In this document: in pieces, positions 1-8,602 of the stretch
Layout: every line of letters begins with the position of its first letter
How positions within the stretch are numbered: the stretch's first letter is position 1
Assembly: GCF_963583255.1 (NCBI RefSeq)
Contig: NC_084816.1
Location: 15,611,100-15,675,099, forward strand
Reading direction: 5' to 3'
Length of the DNA: 64,000 bases
Source: Pyrus communis
Lineage: Eukaryota; Streptophyta; Magnoliopsida; Rosales; Rosaceae
The notes under the pieces: model-generated
Databases searched by the model: none
Seen by the model: only the letters and a program-made list of their open reading frames with translations
What the model was told of the DNA's origin: nothing
Program-made: the position numbers and the translations under genes

Positions 1-52
1 ATGCATTGAACAAATTCAATCTTCAATTTAAAATATTTACACTAGTGGATAC

Positions 53-336
53 TGTCACATCCCGGCCCGGGACGGATCACTTCCCGGACCCGCTCCACCA
101 CCGTAGCACGATATTGTCCGCTTTGGGCTTACCATTCCCTCACGGTTTTGTTTTTGGGAACTCACGAGCAACTTCCCAGTAAGTCACCCATCATGGGATT
201 GCTCTAACCCTCTTCTCACTTAACTTCGGAGTTCCTATGGAACCCGAAGCCAGTGAGCTCCCAAAAGGCCTCGTGCTAGGTAAGGATGTAAATATACATA
301 TAAGGATCACTTCCCTGGGCGATGTGGGATGTCACA
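53..336 (-). mobile_element. Cassandra TRIM solo LTR (copy 1)
   Basis: On the minus strand the 284-bp segment begins TGTGACATCCCACATCGCC and ends in TGTGACA-like TG...CA termini typical of an LTR. It is flanked by the 5-bp direct repeat GATAC (48-52 and 337-341), so it is a solo LTR left by recombination after a full insertion. The centre carries a 5S rRNA-like domain (156-262), the hallmark of Cassandra terminal-repeat retrotransposons in miniature. It encodes no protein. Confidence 0.88.
156..262 (-). ncRNA. 5S rRNA-like domain inside Cassandra LTR 1
   Basis: Read on the minus strand, the segment contains GAACTCCGAAGTTAAG and GATGGGTGAC...CTGGGAAGTT, matching the box A and box C parts of the plant 5S rRNA internal promoter. 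It is closed by an inverted repeat of about 10 bp (156-165 against 253-262, one mismatch). It is an LTR-embedded, possibly Pol III-transcribed relic and not a ribosomal gene. Confidence 0.75.
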
Positions 337-677
337 GATACCATAAAATCTTATTTTATACTTGATGGGGAAGTATAACATTAACTCTAAGTGTTTGTTT
401 AATTTACCGTTTTGATGCGATACACATTCTATGAAATGTTTTTCAACGACCCAACCGTGAAACTTGTTTGTACACACTCTGAGATCGCATACGTAAAAAA
501 TCGCAAAAAACAAACGTTCATAGATTAGGTAACGGAACAAAAGTTTTTTATGATTATAAACGAAAAATCACAATTTAACGGTAATTTTAGCTCCAATTTT
601 GACGTTTTTTTACAGCTACACTCCTCGACCCTATAAGAATGCAATTAATGAATTCGATTTTCAATTTAAAATATTTA

Positions 678-1403
678 CACTAGTGCAGAAATCTTATTTT
701 ATACTTAATGGAAGTATAACATTAACTCTTAAGTGTTTGTTAAATTTATCAATTTGATAGGATATGCATTCTACGAAACTAGTTTCAATGATCCAAATGT
801 CAAATATGTTTGTATATACTCCGACATAGCATGTGTAAAAAATCACAAAAAAAAAAAAAAAAACATTCAGAGATTAGGTAACGGGACCATGAGTGAAAAA
901 AAAACATTCAAAGATTATTCTAGCGGCTGGCAAAAATTTTGCTTTGTTCGTGTTGGTTATATCCGACAGGGCCATGAGTGAAAAAAAAAATATTTAAATC
1001 GTGTGTTTATTTATTTATTTTTAATCAATATAACATTTTAAAATAATAAAATAGTCAATTTTTGTCGGTTATAACCACCAAAATACTAAATAATAACCAC
1101 CAAAAACTAAAATAATAAAATAGTCAATTTCTGTCGGTTATAACCACCACCATTAACTTAAAAACTACCGAAATATGTTAAAAATGTTTATAAAAAAAAT
1201 TCAAAAATTCTAGCGATTATAATAATTCTATGGCGGTTGCATTCGACACTAAATATCCGCTAGGAATTATGTCGGATATAACCGACAGGATTTCATTGTT
1301 ATCAGACACTAACTGAATGATGTGTCGGATATCTTTTATCCGACATAATGACTTATTAAATCGCCACCATCATTCGACACCTAAAGTTAATATTGTAGTA
1401 GTG
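678..1403 (+). mobile_element. CACTA-like non-autonomous element (second copy)
   Basis: It starts CACTAGTGCAGAAAT and ends in the inverse of CACTACTACAATATT, an imperfect terminal inverted repeat of the CACTA type. The interior holds several copies of GTCGGTTATAACC and GTCGGATATAACC-like motifs in both orientations, as expected for subterminal transposase-binding repeats. I could not find a matching 3-bp target duplication, so the borders are uncertain. No transposase is encoded. Confidence 0.45.
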
Positions 1404-1639
1404 TATAGACAGATTAACTCCGTCAAGCCTGTAGGATTAGTGAAGAGTGTTCTCCCTCTCGTATCGTATACCAATCATGATTTGCATAATTGGATTTGTG
1501 GATGCAAATTTCCGTCTTCTTATTCTTTGACAAAATTGAACCTACAAAACAATTATCACATTTGGTCAAGGCCAAGAGCGTCACGCGCCCAGGATGAATT
1601 AGGGAGAGGGGCTTTGGCCGAAGAACCTCTGATACCAAA
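1404..1639. other. Unassigned spacer
   Basis: Both strands are open over short stretches, but nothing recognisable is encoded. The segment ends in a CTCTGATACCAA motif near 1629, which on the minus strand looks like an initiator-Met tRNA primer-binding site of a decayed retroelement. Confidence 0.3.
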
Positions 1640-2377
1640 GTTAGAATTTGAGGGAAAAATGTGTAGAGAATTTGGAGAATTTTGCAAGAGTGTTGAACTT
1701 CGATGTTTGGAGAAAATGGGGTGGTATTCCTAGAGCTATGGCCGGCCTTATTAGGAGAATAGGGACCGGTCATATGCAGTATTTTTGGTGTTAATTTCAA
1801 TCAATTAGCTAATTAATAAATTAATTGGGTAATAAATCAATTAATTAGCTAATTAATATAATTTGAAAGGAATGATTTGGGGGTTACCTTGTGGAGAAGA
1901 TTGGATGAGGATGGATGAAATAGGTTTTGAATAATTACCTATTTTGAGCACTTTTGACCTTCATTGAGTCATGATTGTCCACTGCTCACATGAAAGGGCA
2001 GCCGGTGTAGAGATCTTGAGTTTTGATGCAGATTTTCACTTGGACTTGGAATTAGATTCTTCTAGGAAAGGGAAATAAATCACCTCCAAAGCCTATTTAA
2101 GCCTACCTTAAGTAGGGGATTAAATCAACTTCGGAGGGTAATTATTTGTCCCTACAAGAAAGAGAGAAAACTAGAGGATATTTGTTCCCCCTCCCCTAGC
2201 ACTCTTCTTTGCTTGCCGGTGCAAAGAACTGTCTTCCATTGATTTCTTTGTTTTCTTCGCGCGGCACCAATGTAAGAAAAACTTAATTCTCCTTGTCTTC
2301 TTCTTAGGTGGTGGTGCTGCCACGAGATAGCCATTGGGGTGATACGCCATGTCGGCTGGTAGGGGCCAGGAGTTGGC
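1640..2377 (-). mobile_element. Probable LTR remnant of an older retroelement
   Basis: It lies directly beyond a minus-strand primer-binding-like motif, and continues on the far side of LARD-1 at 10816-10920, where the same GC-rich TTGGC-containing sequence resumes. This suggests an older LTR split by LARD-1. No second LTR or coding region is visible, so the family cannot be named. Confidence 0.3.
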
Positions 2378-3388
2378 TGATGCGAATTTTATACGCGCAC
2401 AAATTAAACCCTCTTTTTGACAATTGTAGTATAAGTATAAGTAGGGATCGTTCTGGACCGGGGATTAGGAGGGATTGTTAATCACTTGGATTTGACTCAA
2501 AAACGTAAAAACACAATATAAAACACTATACTAGACTCAAAGAATGCAAAACTAAACTTTAAAATACTCAAACAAACTAAAAGATTCAAAACAACACAAA
2601 CACACTCAAATCTGCCTAAAAACCACTTTCTGGGCAGATTTGAGCACAAACACAAATTTGGACGAATTTGTTTAACAAATTGAATCAAAACACTTATAAA
2701 CACAAACTAAAAATATTTCTAACTAATCTAACACTTTAAAATAAATGGGGATTGAGGTTTGGACGAAAATAAACTAAATGGACAGATTCTAATTAAAACA
2801 GATTATAAAAACGAAATTGATGAAATGGAATGAATGGATGATAGAATAGCTAAGGGGTTCTTCTCCACACATGTTACACTTACATAATAAAAAGATTTCC
2901 AATTGCATTTCAATAAATTATTAAACTCATCACCCCGGGTCAATTAGGTACGCTTAAATTAACCGTCAAGTTTTCCTTAAGTTAATGAATTGGATGGGTT
3001 AGCGCAACGCAATTCACAACATTCTCCAAAAGTCCTTTACGTGAACAGCACAATAAAGATACAATCAAAGATCATTAAGCATTATGAAAACTATAAGTGT
3101 TGACGAGGCATTCGTTACTATGATGAGCATGAAACTCGTGCCAAGAATTCATTTAACGCGATTGTTTATAAGCAACCTCCACTACTTGTGAATATAAGTT
3201 CATAACGATTAGGTGAAACTCACTTATATTCTAGCGTCATATTCATGCATGAAAATTAAGCGTGCACTCTCAATAAACATACATAAATAAGTTATCAATC
3301 AAACGGTTAAACAAATTGAATCCACAACTTATGAAACGTAATTAGAAGTAATCAAATCAAAATGCAAGCATAAACATTTATTTCGAAT

Positions 3389-3408
3389 CCCCCCCTAGCC
3401 AAGGGGGG
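3389..3408. other. C-run/G-run hairpin in the LTR
   Basis: A run of seven C, a short TAGCCAA spacer and a run of six G form a strong potential stem. The same structure occurs in all four LARD LTRs in the window, including the diverged LARD-2 pair. Confidence 0.6.
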
Positions 3409-3889
3409 TTTAGTTCCTCATGGTACAAAACAAAGAGAATCAAAGAAACACCTAAACATTCCAACAACTCAAACTTGAATTGTATGAACGTTTAGGCCCT
3501 CTTCTCTTCCATGCCTCATTCGTACAAAACAAAGAGTATTGAAATTAAACATAGAAATCAAAGAAGCACCTAAACATTCTAACAACTCAAACTTGAATTG
3601 TATGAACGTTTAGGCACTCTTCTCTTCCTCTTCGTTGTAGCACAAGGTCTAGGGATAGTTTGATGGTGTGAATGGTTTGGGGAGTGGTGGAGGAATGGAA
3701 GAGGAGTTGTGGAGATGGAAGGATGGTGTTTGGATTTGTAGGGGAAGGCACGGCACAAGGGTGGTTTGATGTCTACATTTCTGCAATGGATGAGTGAATG
3801 AGAATGAAATGTGTATGAATTGAGATGTCCATGAATGAATGAATGCAAGGGTATTTATAGGAGTAGTGGAGGGAACATATGGCTATGTC

Positions 3890-4050
3890 ATTTGTAGGTG
3901 AAGTAAGTGTGTGAGGTTGGTGAAGTAAGTGGAGGTTGTAGGTGAAGTAGGTGGATGTTGTAGGTGAAGTAGGTGGATGTTGTAGGTGAAGTAGTGGATG
4001 TTGTAGGTGAAGTAGGTGGATGTTGTAGGTGAAGTAGGTGGATGTTGTAG
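3890..4050 (+). repeat. 22-bp minisatellite in LARD-1 left LTR
   Basis: About seven imperfect copies of GTAGGTGAAGTAGGTGGAT plus TTG, preceded by degenerate copies. An identical array sits at 10115-10275 in the other LTR. LARD-2 LTRs lack it and have a GCATGTG-rich block instead. Confidence 0.85.
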
Positions 4051-4275
4051 GTGATTATGAGTGATAAGTGATAAGTTTATGATATGTTAAGTGATAAGTG
4101 AATGATTATGATAAGTGATAAATGAATGTATGATATGATAAGTGGTGAATGATATGTGGTGAATGATAAGTGGTAAGTGATATGTGATAAGTGATATGTG
4201 GTGTGTGATAAGTGATATGTGATAAGTGGTGAATGATATGTGATAAGTGATATGTGATGTATGATATGTGATAGT
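4050..4275 (+). repeat. GATAAGTGATATGT satellite in LARD-1 left LTR
   Basis: Irregular tandem array of 7- to 14-bp units (GATAAGT, GATATGT, GGTGAAT). It creates a spurious Thr/His/Ile-rich ORF on the minus strand. The counterpart in the right LTR is at 10275-10500. Confidence 0.85.
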
Positions 4276-4592
4276 GTGGAATGTTGGAATGTTATGCACG
4301 GCTAAGGATAAAGGAAAGGTTTAAATGTCCTAAAACTAAAGGGAACAAGGTTCCAACACTTTGGTCTTTAATTAGGTCTTCAATTTCGTCCAACACTTTG
4401 GCTTCAAGCATAAGCTATCCGTCCTTAGCCCAAAAGTGCTCCAAAAGTCTCCAAAATGCATCTTTTTGCTCCTTTAGCCCTTTGGACCTACAAACACACG
4501 AAAATAGCTTAAAGTACTAAAATAACTAAAGAAACATAACGTAAATGCACGAGAACAAGCTATTTAAGTCGCATGAATAGGCTCCTATCAAA

Positions 4593-4605
4593 TACCCCCA
4601 CACTT
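4593..4605 (-). other. LARD-1 polypurine tract
   Basis: On the minus strand AAGTGTGGGGGTATT lies immediately before the 3' LTR, the expected place for plus-strand DNA priming. Two further AAGTGTGGGGG-type tracts occur inside the element, near 5431 and at 6268-6290. Confidence 0.7.
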
Positions 4606-5349
4606 ATCTTTTGCTAGTCCTCGAGCAAAACAAAACAAAAGAACACGAAACTAGACAAAACGAACAAAACACAACCTACACCTTCCAACAATCGTCTCAC
4701 GGATTTCCAATGCACAAGACAAGTTAAAAATCATTATTCCCATAGATTTTAGTCATCTTCACACTTGAATACATTCTTAATCATAGTCACCACATACTAT
4801 TTCACAATTAAGCATTTAAAACCATGTTTTGAATGTAGTAACATGCCTTAGAGAATTTGCTCAAATCCTTACAAGATATGCTCTCGTTTTTCACACAGAT
4901 TTTCTGACTACACACCTAAACTAGTTATATGTGAGAAGATTGATGTAATCATAAAAACAAACACTCACATATATGTATTTCAAAGGAAGCAATTTCTGGA
5001 GTTAATAAGCATGTTTAGATATGATCTCATGAATGGAATGCTACTATTTAGACGCAAGAACCAGTGATACCATAAGCTCATACCAAGTTCAAACTCCACA
5101 AATTGAAATACACAACACTCAAGATAGAAGTCAAGGGTTGTAACGGGGCTTGGGGTATGTGGATAACAAAGAAGGGATATGGAAAACAAAGGTTTTTAAA
5201 GAAATAGTGAGCAAAGCATTTGAATCAACTTAGAATTCACTTTTGAATGAAAACTCAACTTTTGAACAAAAAGGGAGAATTTAGACAATTTACACCCAGA
5301 ATTGGTGTTTTGGAACCTTTCTTCAATCACTTATTCTTTCATTTTTTTC

Positions 5350-5357
<8 letters not shown>

Positions 5358-5390
<33 letters not shown>

Positions 5391-5391
5391 C
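5358..5391 (+). repeat. Poly(T) tract
   Basis: Pure T run inside LARD-1, followed by CTTTTGAAT and then a CCCCCACACTT tract. A shorter counterpart at 51551-51573 occupies the same place in LARD-2. Confidence 0.8.
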
Positions 5392-6267
5392 TTTTGAATC
5401 TCAAAACATCAACACTTAAACATTCTCTCCCCCACACTTATTTTCTTTCATAATGTAACTCAAAAGGAATTCAATTAAGTCATGCTCACTATCTTTTAAG
5501 AACAAGGGTGGGGATTGTCCTAAACTAGGCTAGGTGAGGAAAATGTGGGTAAACAAAGAATAAAGGCTAAACAAGGCTCAACGGGGTTAAAACTTACAAC
5601 ATATACGAAGTATGGGAAGTAAGGCTATTTGGCTATGGTGGTGATCACTACACAACTTCTTCTTGAATATGTGTTATGCAAATCAATAACATGCTTTGAA
5701 TGAAATGGGCATGAGTTCTAGCATTTGGAACTATATGATAAAACGCCTTCTAAGTGGTAACCAAGCAAAGAATAATGAGATCATGCAACGACTTTAGAAA
5801 ACAAGAAATCACAGATTATACTCTCCAACGAACGTTATAGGCTCAAGTCTCTCAGGGTTGTAGCGTTTGTTTGAGTTCCTTCCTTCAAGCATGTTACAAA
5901 AACGAATTTTTCTTTTATGATTGCATGTGAAGTCATACATTATAACCATAACCAAGCATATACCAAGAGTAAATCAAACTTTTCTCTATGTTTATAACTC
6001 TTTCTAACCGTCATGCAATTATAAACCAAATCCTTATCATTGTGTTGGAAGGTACCCTAAGACACAAACACACAAAAACGACTCAAAACACTCTTTTTAG
6101 GGTTTTTAAAACAAGTTTTTCAAATTTTTATGTGATTTTCGGAGTTATAAAAGAAAACACACTAAAACACTCTAAAACAACTTAAAAACACCTTAAAACA
6201 GCAAGGAACAACATTTGAAGTTATGGGTGATAAAATCCCACGAATTTGCATTAAATAAACTTAGTTA

Positions 6268-6283
6268 CCCCCCCCCCCCCCCC
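6268..6283 (-). other. Internal polypurine (G16) tract
   Basis: Sixteen consecutive C on the plus strand, read as AAGTGTG followed by G16 on the element's sense strand. LARD-2 has the same motif with fewer C (near 52422). It could act as a central polypurine tract. Confidence 0.55.
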
Positions 6284-7169
6284 ACACTTAAATCAAACAT
6301 TGTCCTCAATGTTTTAAGCATATGGTTCACACAATACATAAGTAAACACACAAAAAACATTTAAACATACTAAACATGGCAGAATGTAATTAACAAAGAG
6401 AAGAGTTTAGGGACGCAAATCTGGTTATGGAGTGTAAATTCCCTCTTCTCCTTGGTGATTGCATTGAGGCTTTGATCTTTGTGATTCCACAGGTTTACTC
6501 TTGAACTGGTTTCCGCCCATCGTTGATTTTCCTTTGTGCTACTCTTGAACTGGGCAGCAGGATTCCTTTTAGGGTCTCCCCCGAAGGTCTGAGCTTCCTC
6601 CTGTTATCTGTTTCTTTGTTCAATCTTTGCAAGAGTGGTCCCTTCTCTGGAAGTGTATCAACCGTTGAAGATGACTACTCGAGAGCAACGCTAGGTAAGC
6701 AATCAGGAATAGATTCCAGGCAGTTGGCTCCAGATCGGTAGATTGACTCCAAGTGCCGGCTGATTGCTTCTTTTACTTTGCCATGCAAGTAAGAACAAGG
6801 ACAAAGAAAAAGACAGGGAAAAAGCATGATATGAGATATTTTTGCTTTTGACCTTGATGATATGAGATACCTTTGCTTTGAAGAAGCGGTGAATGAATCA
6901 GCACATGCTTCAATCCGCCGTTTCCTCCTGGGTCATATGTACTCCAGGCATCTGGTATCATCTTTGGGGAAGAAGAAAGAATTGAGTATTTCGAAAGGCT
7001 TTGCTGGGAGTGCGCCCTCAGAGGTGAGAGAGAGTTGGGCATTTTCTTCAGGTTTGCCCTGCCATAAAAGACGAAGGTCGACATATATAGAGATAATATC
7101 AAGTGGTGGTACCTTTTACCCTTGTCGACAAACGTTTTGATCCTGCAAATCCGGCTTTTTGAAATAGTG

Positions 7170-7461
7170 GCGCCTCTTCGATCTTTGAATACGCCTCTTC
7201 GATTTCTGAGCAGGCGCCCCTTCGATTTCTGAACGACGCCCCTTCGCTTTCTGAACGACACGTGGTAGTGCAGATGCGGCTCCTTTTGACAAAGCTGCAC
7301 ACGTCTTCTGAAAAGCAGAGAAAGCGTCGCCGAACTTTGCGCTTTGTCGGCTAAAGATGTGTAGTTGCGATGATGGCCTCCACGTGTTTTCAGCTTTGTC
7401 AGAAATCTTTTGACAAAGTTGAACGCGTCTTCTGAAAAGCAGAGAACGCGTCGCCTAAATT
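7170..7461 (+). promoter_or_regulatory. Tandem-repeat upstream region of the antisense ORF
   Basis: Four imperfect copies of a CGCCCCTTCGATTTCTGAA unit lie at about 7170-7255. Two ~55-bp direct repeats (7283-7337 and 7407-7461) share TTTTGACAAAG and TCTTCTGAAAAGCAGAG. Two CACGTG G-box cores occur at 7259-7264 and 7381-7386; the second is kept in LARD-2 while the first is lost there. The arrangement resembles a plant enhancer/promoter more than retroelement coding sequence. Confidence 0.5.
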
Positions 7462-7508
7462 ACGCCGGAAATTCCGGCTTCTTGAATCGGTGGACGCGTC
7501 GCCTTGGC

Positions 7509-7518
7509 TTTTATAGAG
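7509..7518 (+). promoter_or_regulatory. TATA box for the LARD-1 antisense ORF
   Basis: TTTTATAGAG lies 111 bp before the ATG at 7629, with a CA-rich putative leader between them. The same sequence is kept in LARD-2 near 53775. Confidence 0.55.
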
Positions 7519-7628
7519 CTATCGATCACCATAACAAACACACTCTGAAGAATTCCCATTCTTGAAAATCGACTCCGGCCCTTTGAGAATTAACTCCATC
7601 CGCCCCTCTCTTTGAACACTTTTGAAAA

Positions 7629-8306
7629 ATGGCAAACCCATCGAACCTTAGCTTGGAATTGAGCCTTAGCAGTGATACGGGCGCGCCGCGTCAAGGTAAC
7701 GTATGGCGCCCTTCTTTCTTATCTTCTAACGGTCCTCTCACAGGTGAAGACTCCGTGATGCAGGACGCCACAACAGCTACAATAGTAGCTAGGAACCTCC
7801 TCACTCCAAAAGATAGTAGGCTGCTGTCAGGACGGTCCGATGAGTTGGCCGTTCAAGAGTCCCTCGCACTTAGTGTTCAGTGTGCGAGTTCTGTGTCCAA
7901 CATGGGCCAACGCCTGCTTGCCCGCTCCCGTCAGGTGGAATCATTGATGGCAGAGGTGGAAAGTCTTAAGCAGGAGATCAAACTGCTTAAGCATGAGAAT
8001 AGAAGTTTGCACGTGCTTGCCAACAACTATTCGACGGGCATGAAGAGGAAGCTTGATGAACTGCAAGAGTCTGAAGGTCGGATTCAAAGTGACCGTCAAA
8101 GGTTTTCGTCTTTCCTCCAGAGGCACCTTTTTCCTGGATCATCCAGCGTTTGGCCAAGTATTGAGGCCTCGAATGCTCTATCTTCGATGCCTCTAGCTCC
8201 GATGCCTTCCGCTCCTATGTCTTCTGCCCCGATGCCTTCCGTCTCGATGCCTTCCGCTTCAAGAGTTTTGCCACGTAGTGGGTCTTTAAGTAAACAGCCT
8301 TTGTGA
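7629..8306 (+). CDS. EAR-motif/leucine-zipper protein encoded antisense within LARD-1
   Basis: The 225-codon ORF runs from a clear ATG to TGA, opposite to the retroelement's own sense strand. Residues 7-13 read LSLELSL, an LxLxL pattern like the EAR motif that recruits TOPLESS-type corepressors. Residues about 96-162 form a predicted coiled coil with leucines at exact seven-residue spacing (106, 113, 120, 127), followed by a basic, Arg/Gln-rich stretch. Residues 187-210 are a tail of MPSAP-like repeats. No signal peptide, membrane segment, zinc knuckle or catalytic motif is seen. A TATA box and G-boxes lie upstream. The copy in LARD-2 is nearly identical except for a stop at codon 45 and changes in the MPSAP tail. 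I do not recognise the family. Function as a transcriptional or dimerising regulator is inference; it could also be a captured host gene fragment or the antisense accessory ORF known in some Tat-type elements. Confidence 0.6.
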   Translation: MANPSNLSLELSLSSDTGAPRQGNVWRPSFLSSNGPLTGEDSVMQDATTATIVARNLLTPKDSRLLSGRSDELAVQESLALSVQCASSVSNMGQRLLARSRQVESLMAEVESLKQEIKLLKHENRSLHVLANNYSTGMKRKLDELQESEGRIQSDRQRFSSFLQRHLFPGSSSVWPSIEASNALSSMPLAPMPSAPMSSAPMPSVSMPSASRVLPRSGSLSKQPL

Positions 8307-8332
8307 AGCCTCGCCACTTTTATTATTATTAT

Positions 8333-8334
<2 letters not shown>

Positions 8335-8370
<36 letters not shown>
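8335..8370 (+). repeat. (TTA)n and poly(T) tract after the antisense ORF
   Basis: A short TTA repeat and about 34 T follow the ORF's stop codon. LARD-2 has a shorter T run at the equivalent position (about 54597-54614). Confidence 0.8.
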
Positions 8371-8579
8371 CAAAATGCATTGGGTTGCCTCCCAAGTAGC
8401 GCTTTCTTTTACGTCTTGCAGCCGGACGAAGAACCCAATCACTCCAGGATATGTTTACGAATCGGATGAGAACTCCGAGTCATAAACTAGTACCTAGAAC
8501 AAGAAACAAAACAACATTAAGAATCTGGAATAAAAACAAACGAAAATAAAACAATCCAAGGGATTAGCAAATTTTCTAG

Positions 8580-8597
8580 TCCCCGGCAACGGCGCCA
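8580..8597 (-). other. LARD-1 primer-binding site (tRNA-Asp)
   Basis: On the minus strand TGGCGCCGTTGCCGGGGA, complementary to the CCA end of plant tRNA-Asp, lies 5 bp from the 5' LTR. It fixes the element's orientation as minus. Confidence 0.85.
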
Positions 8598-8602
8598 AAA
8601 TT

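Larger units (their letters stand above)
1..640 (+). repeat. CACTA-like repeat, first copy, split by a Cassandra LTR
   Basis: Positions 1-52 and 337-640 together match 639-980: the same flank, then CACTAGTG, then the same AT-rich interior with a (A)n run. The copy is interrupted at 53-336 by a Cassandra LTR. Both the presumed element and its left flank are duplicated, so this is partly a local tandem duplication rather than two independent insertions. No coding potential is visible. The assignment to CACTA rests on the terminal motif only. Confidence 0.4.
2378..4590 (-). repeat. LARD-1 left LTR (3' LTR in element sense)
   Basis: The 2213-bp LTR has TG...CA ends. It contains a roughly 115-bp internal duplication around 3451-3628, a C7/G6 hairpin at 3389-3408, a 22-bp tandem repeat and a 14-bp tandem repeat. 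Short ORFs inside it are low-complexity and not genes. Confidence 0.95.

Noticed and set aside
1317..1733. 138-codon ORF spanning the CACTA-like end and the next repeat
   Set aside because: It crosses the border of two unrelated repeats and shows no domain.
3890..4050. CRISPR-like regular repeats
   Set aside because: The units are contiguous with no spacers, in a plant LTR; this is a minisatellite.
4087..4299. Thr/His/Ile-rich minus-strand ORF (also 10312-10524 and 50239-50475)
   Set aside because: It is a translation of the GATAAGTGATATGT satellite.
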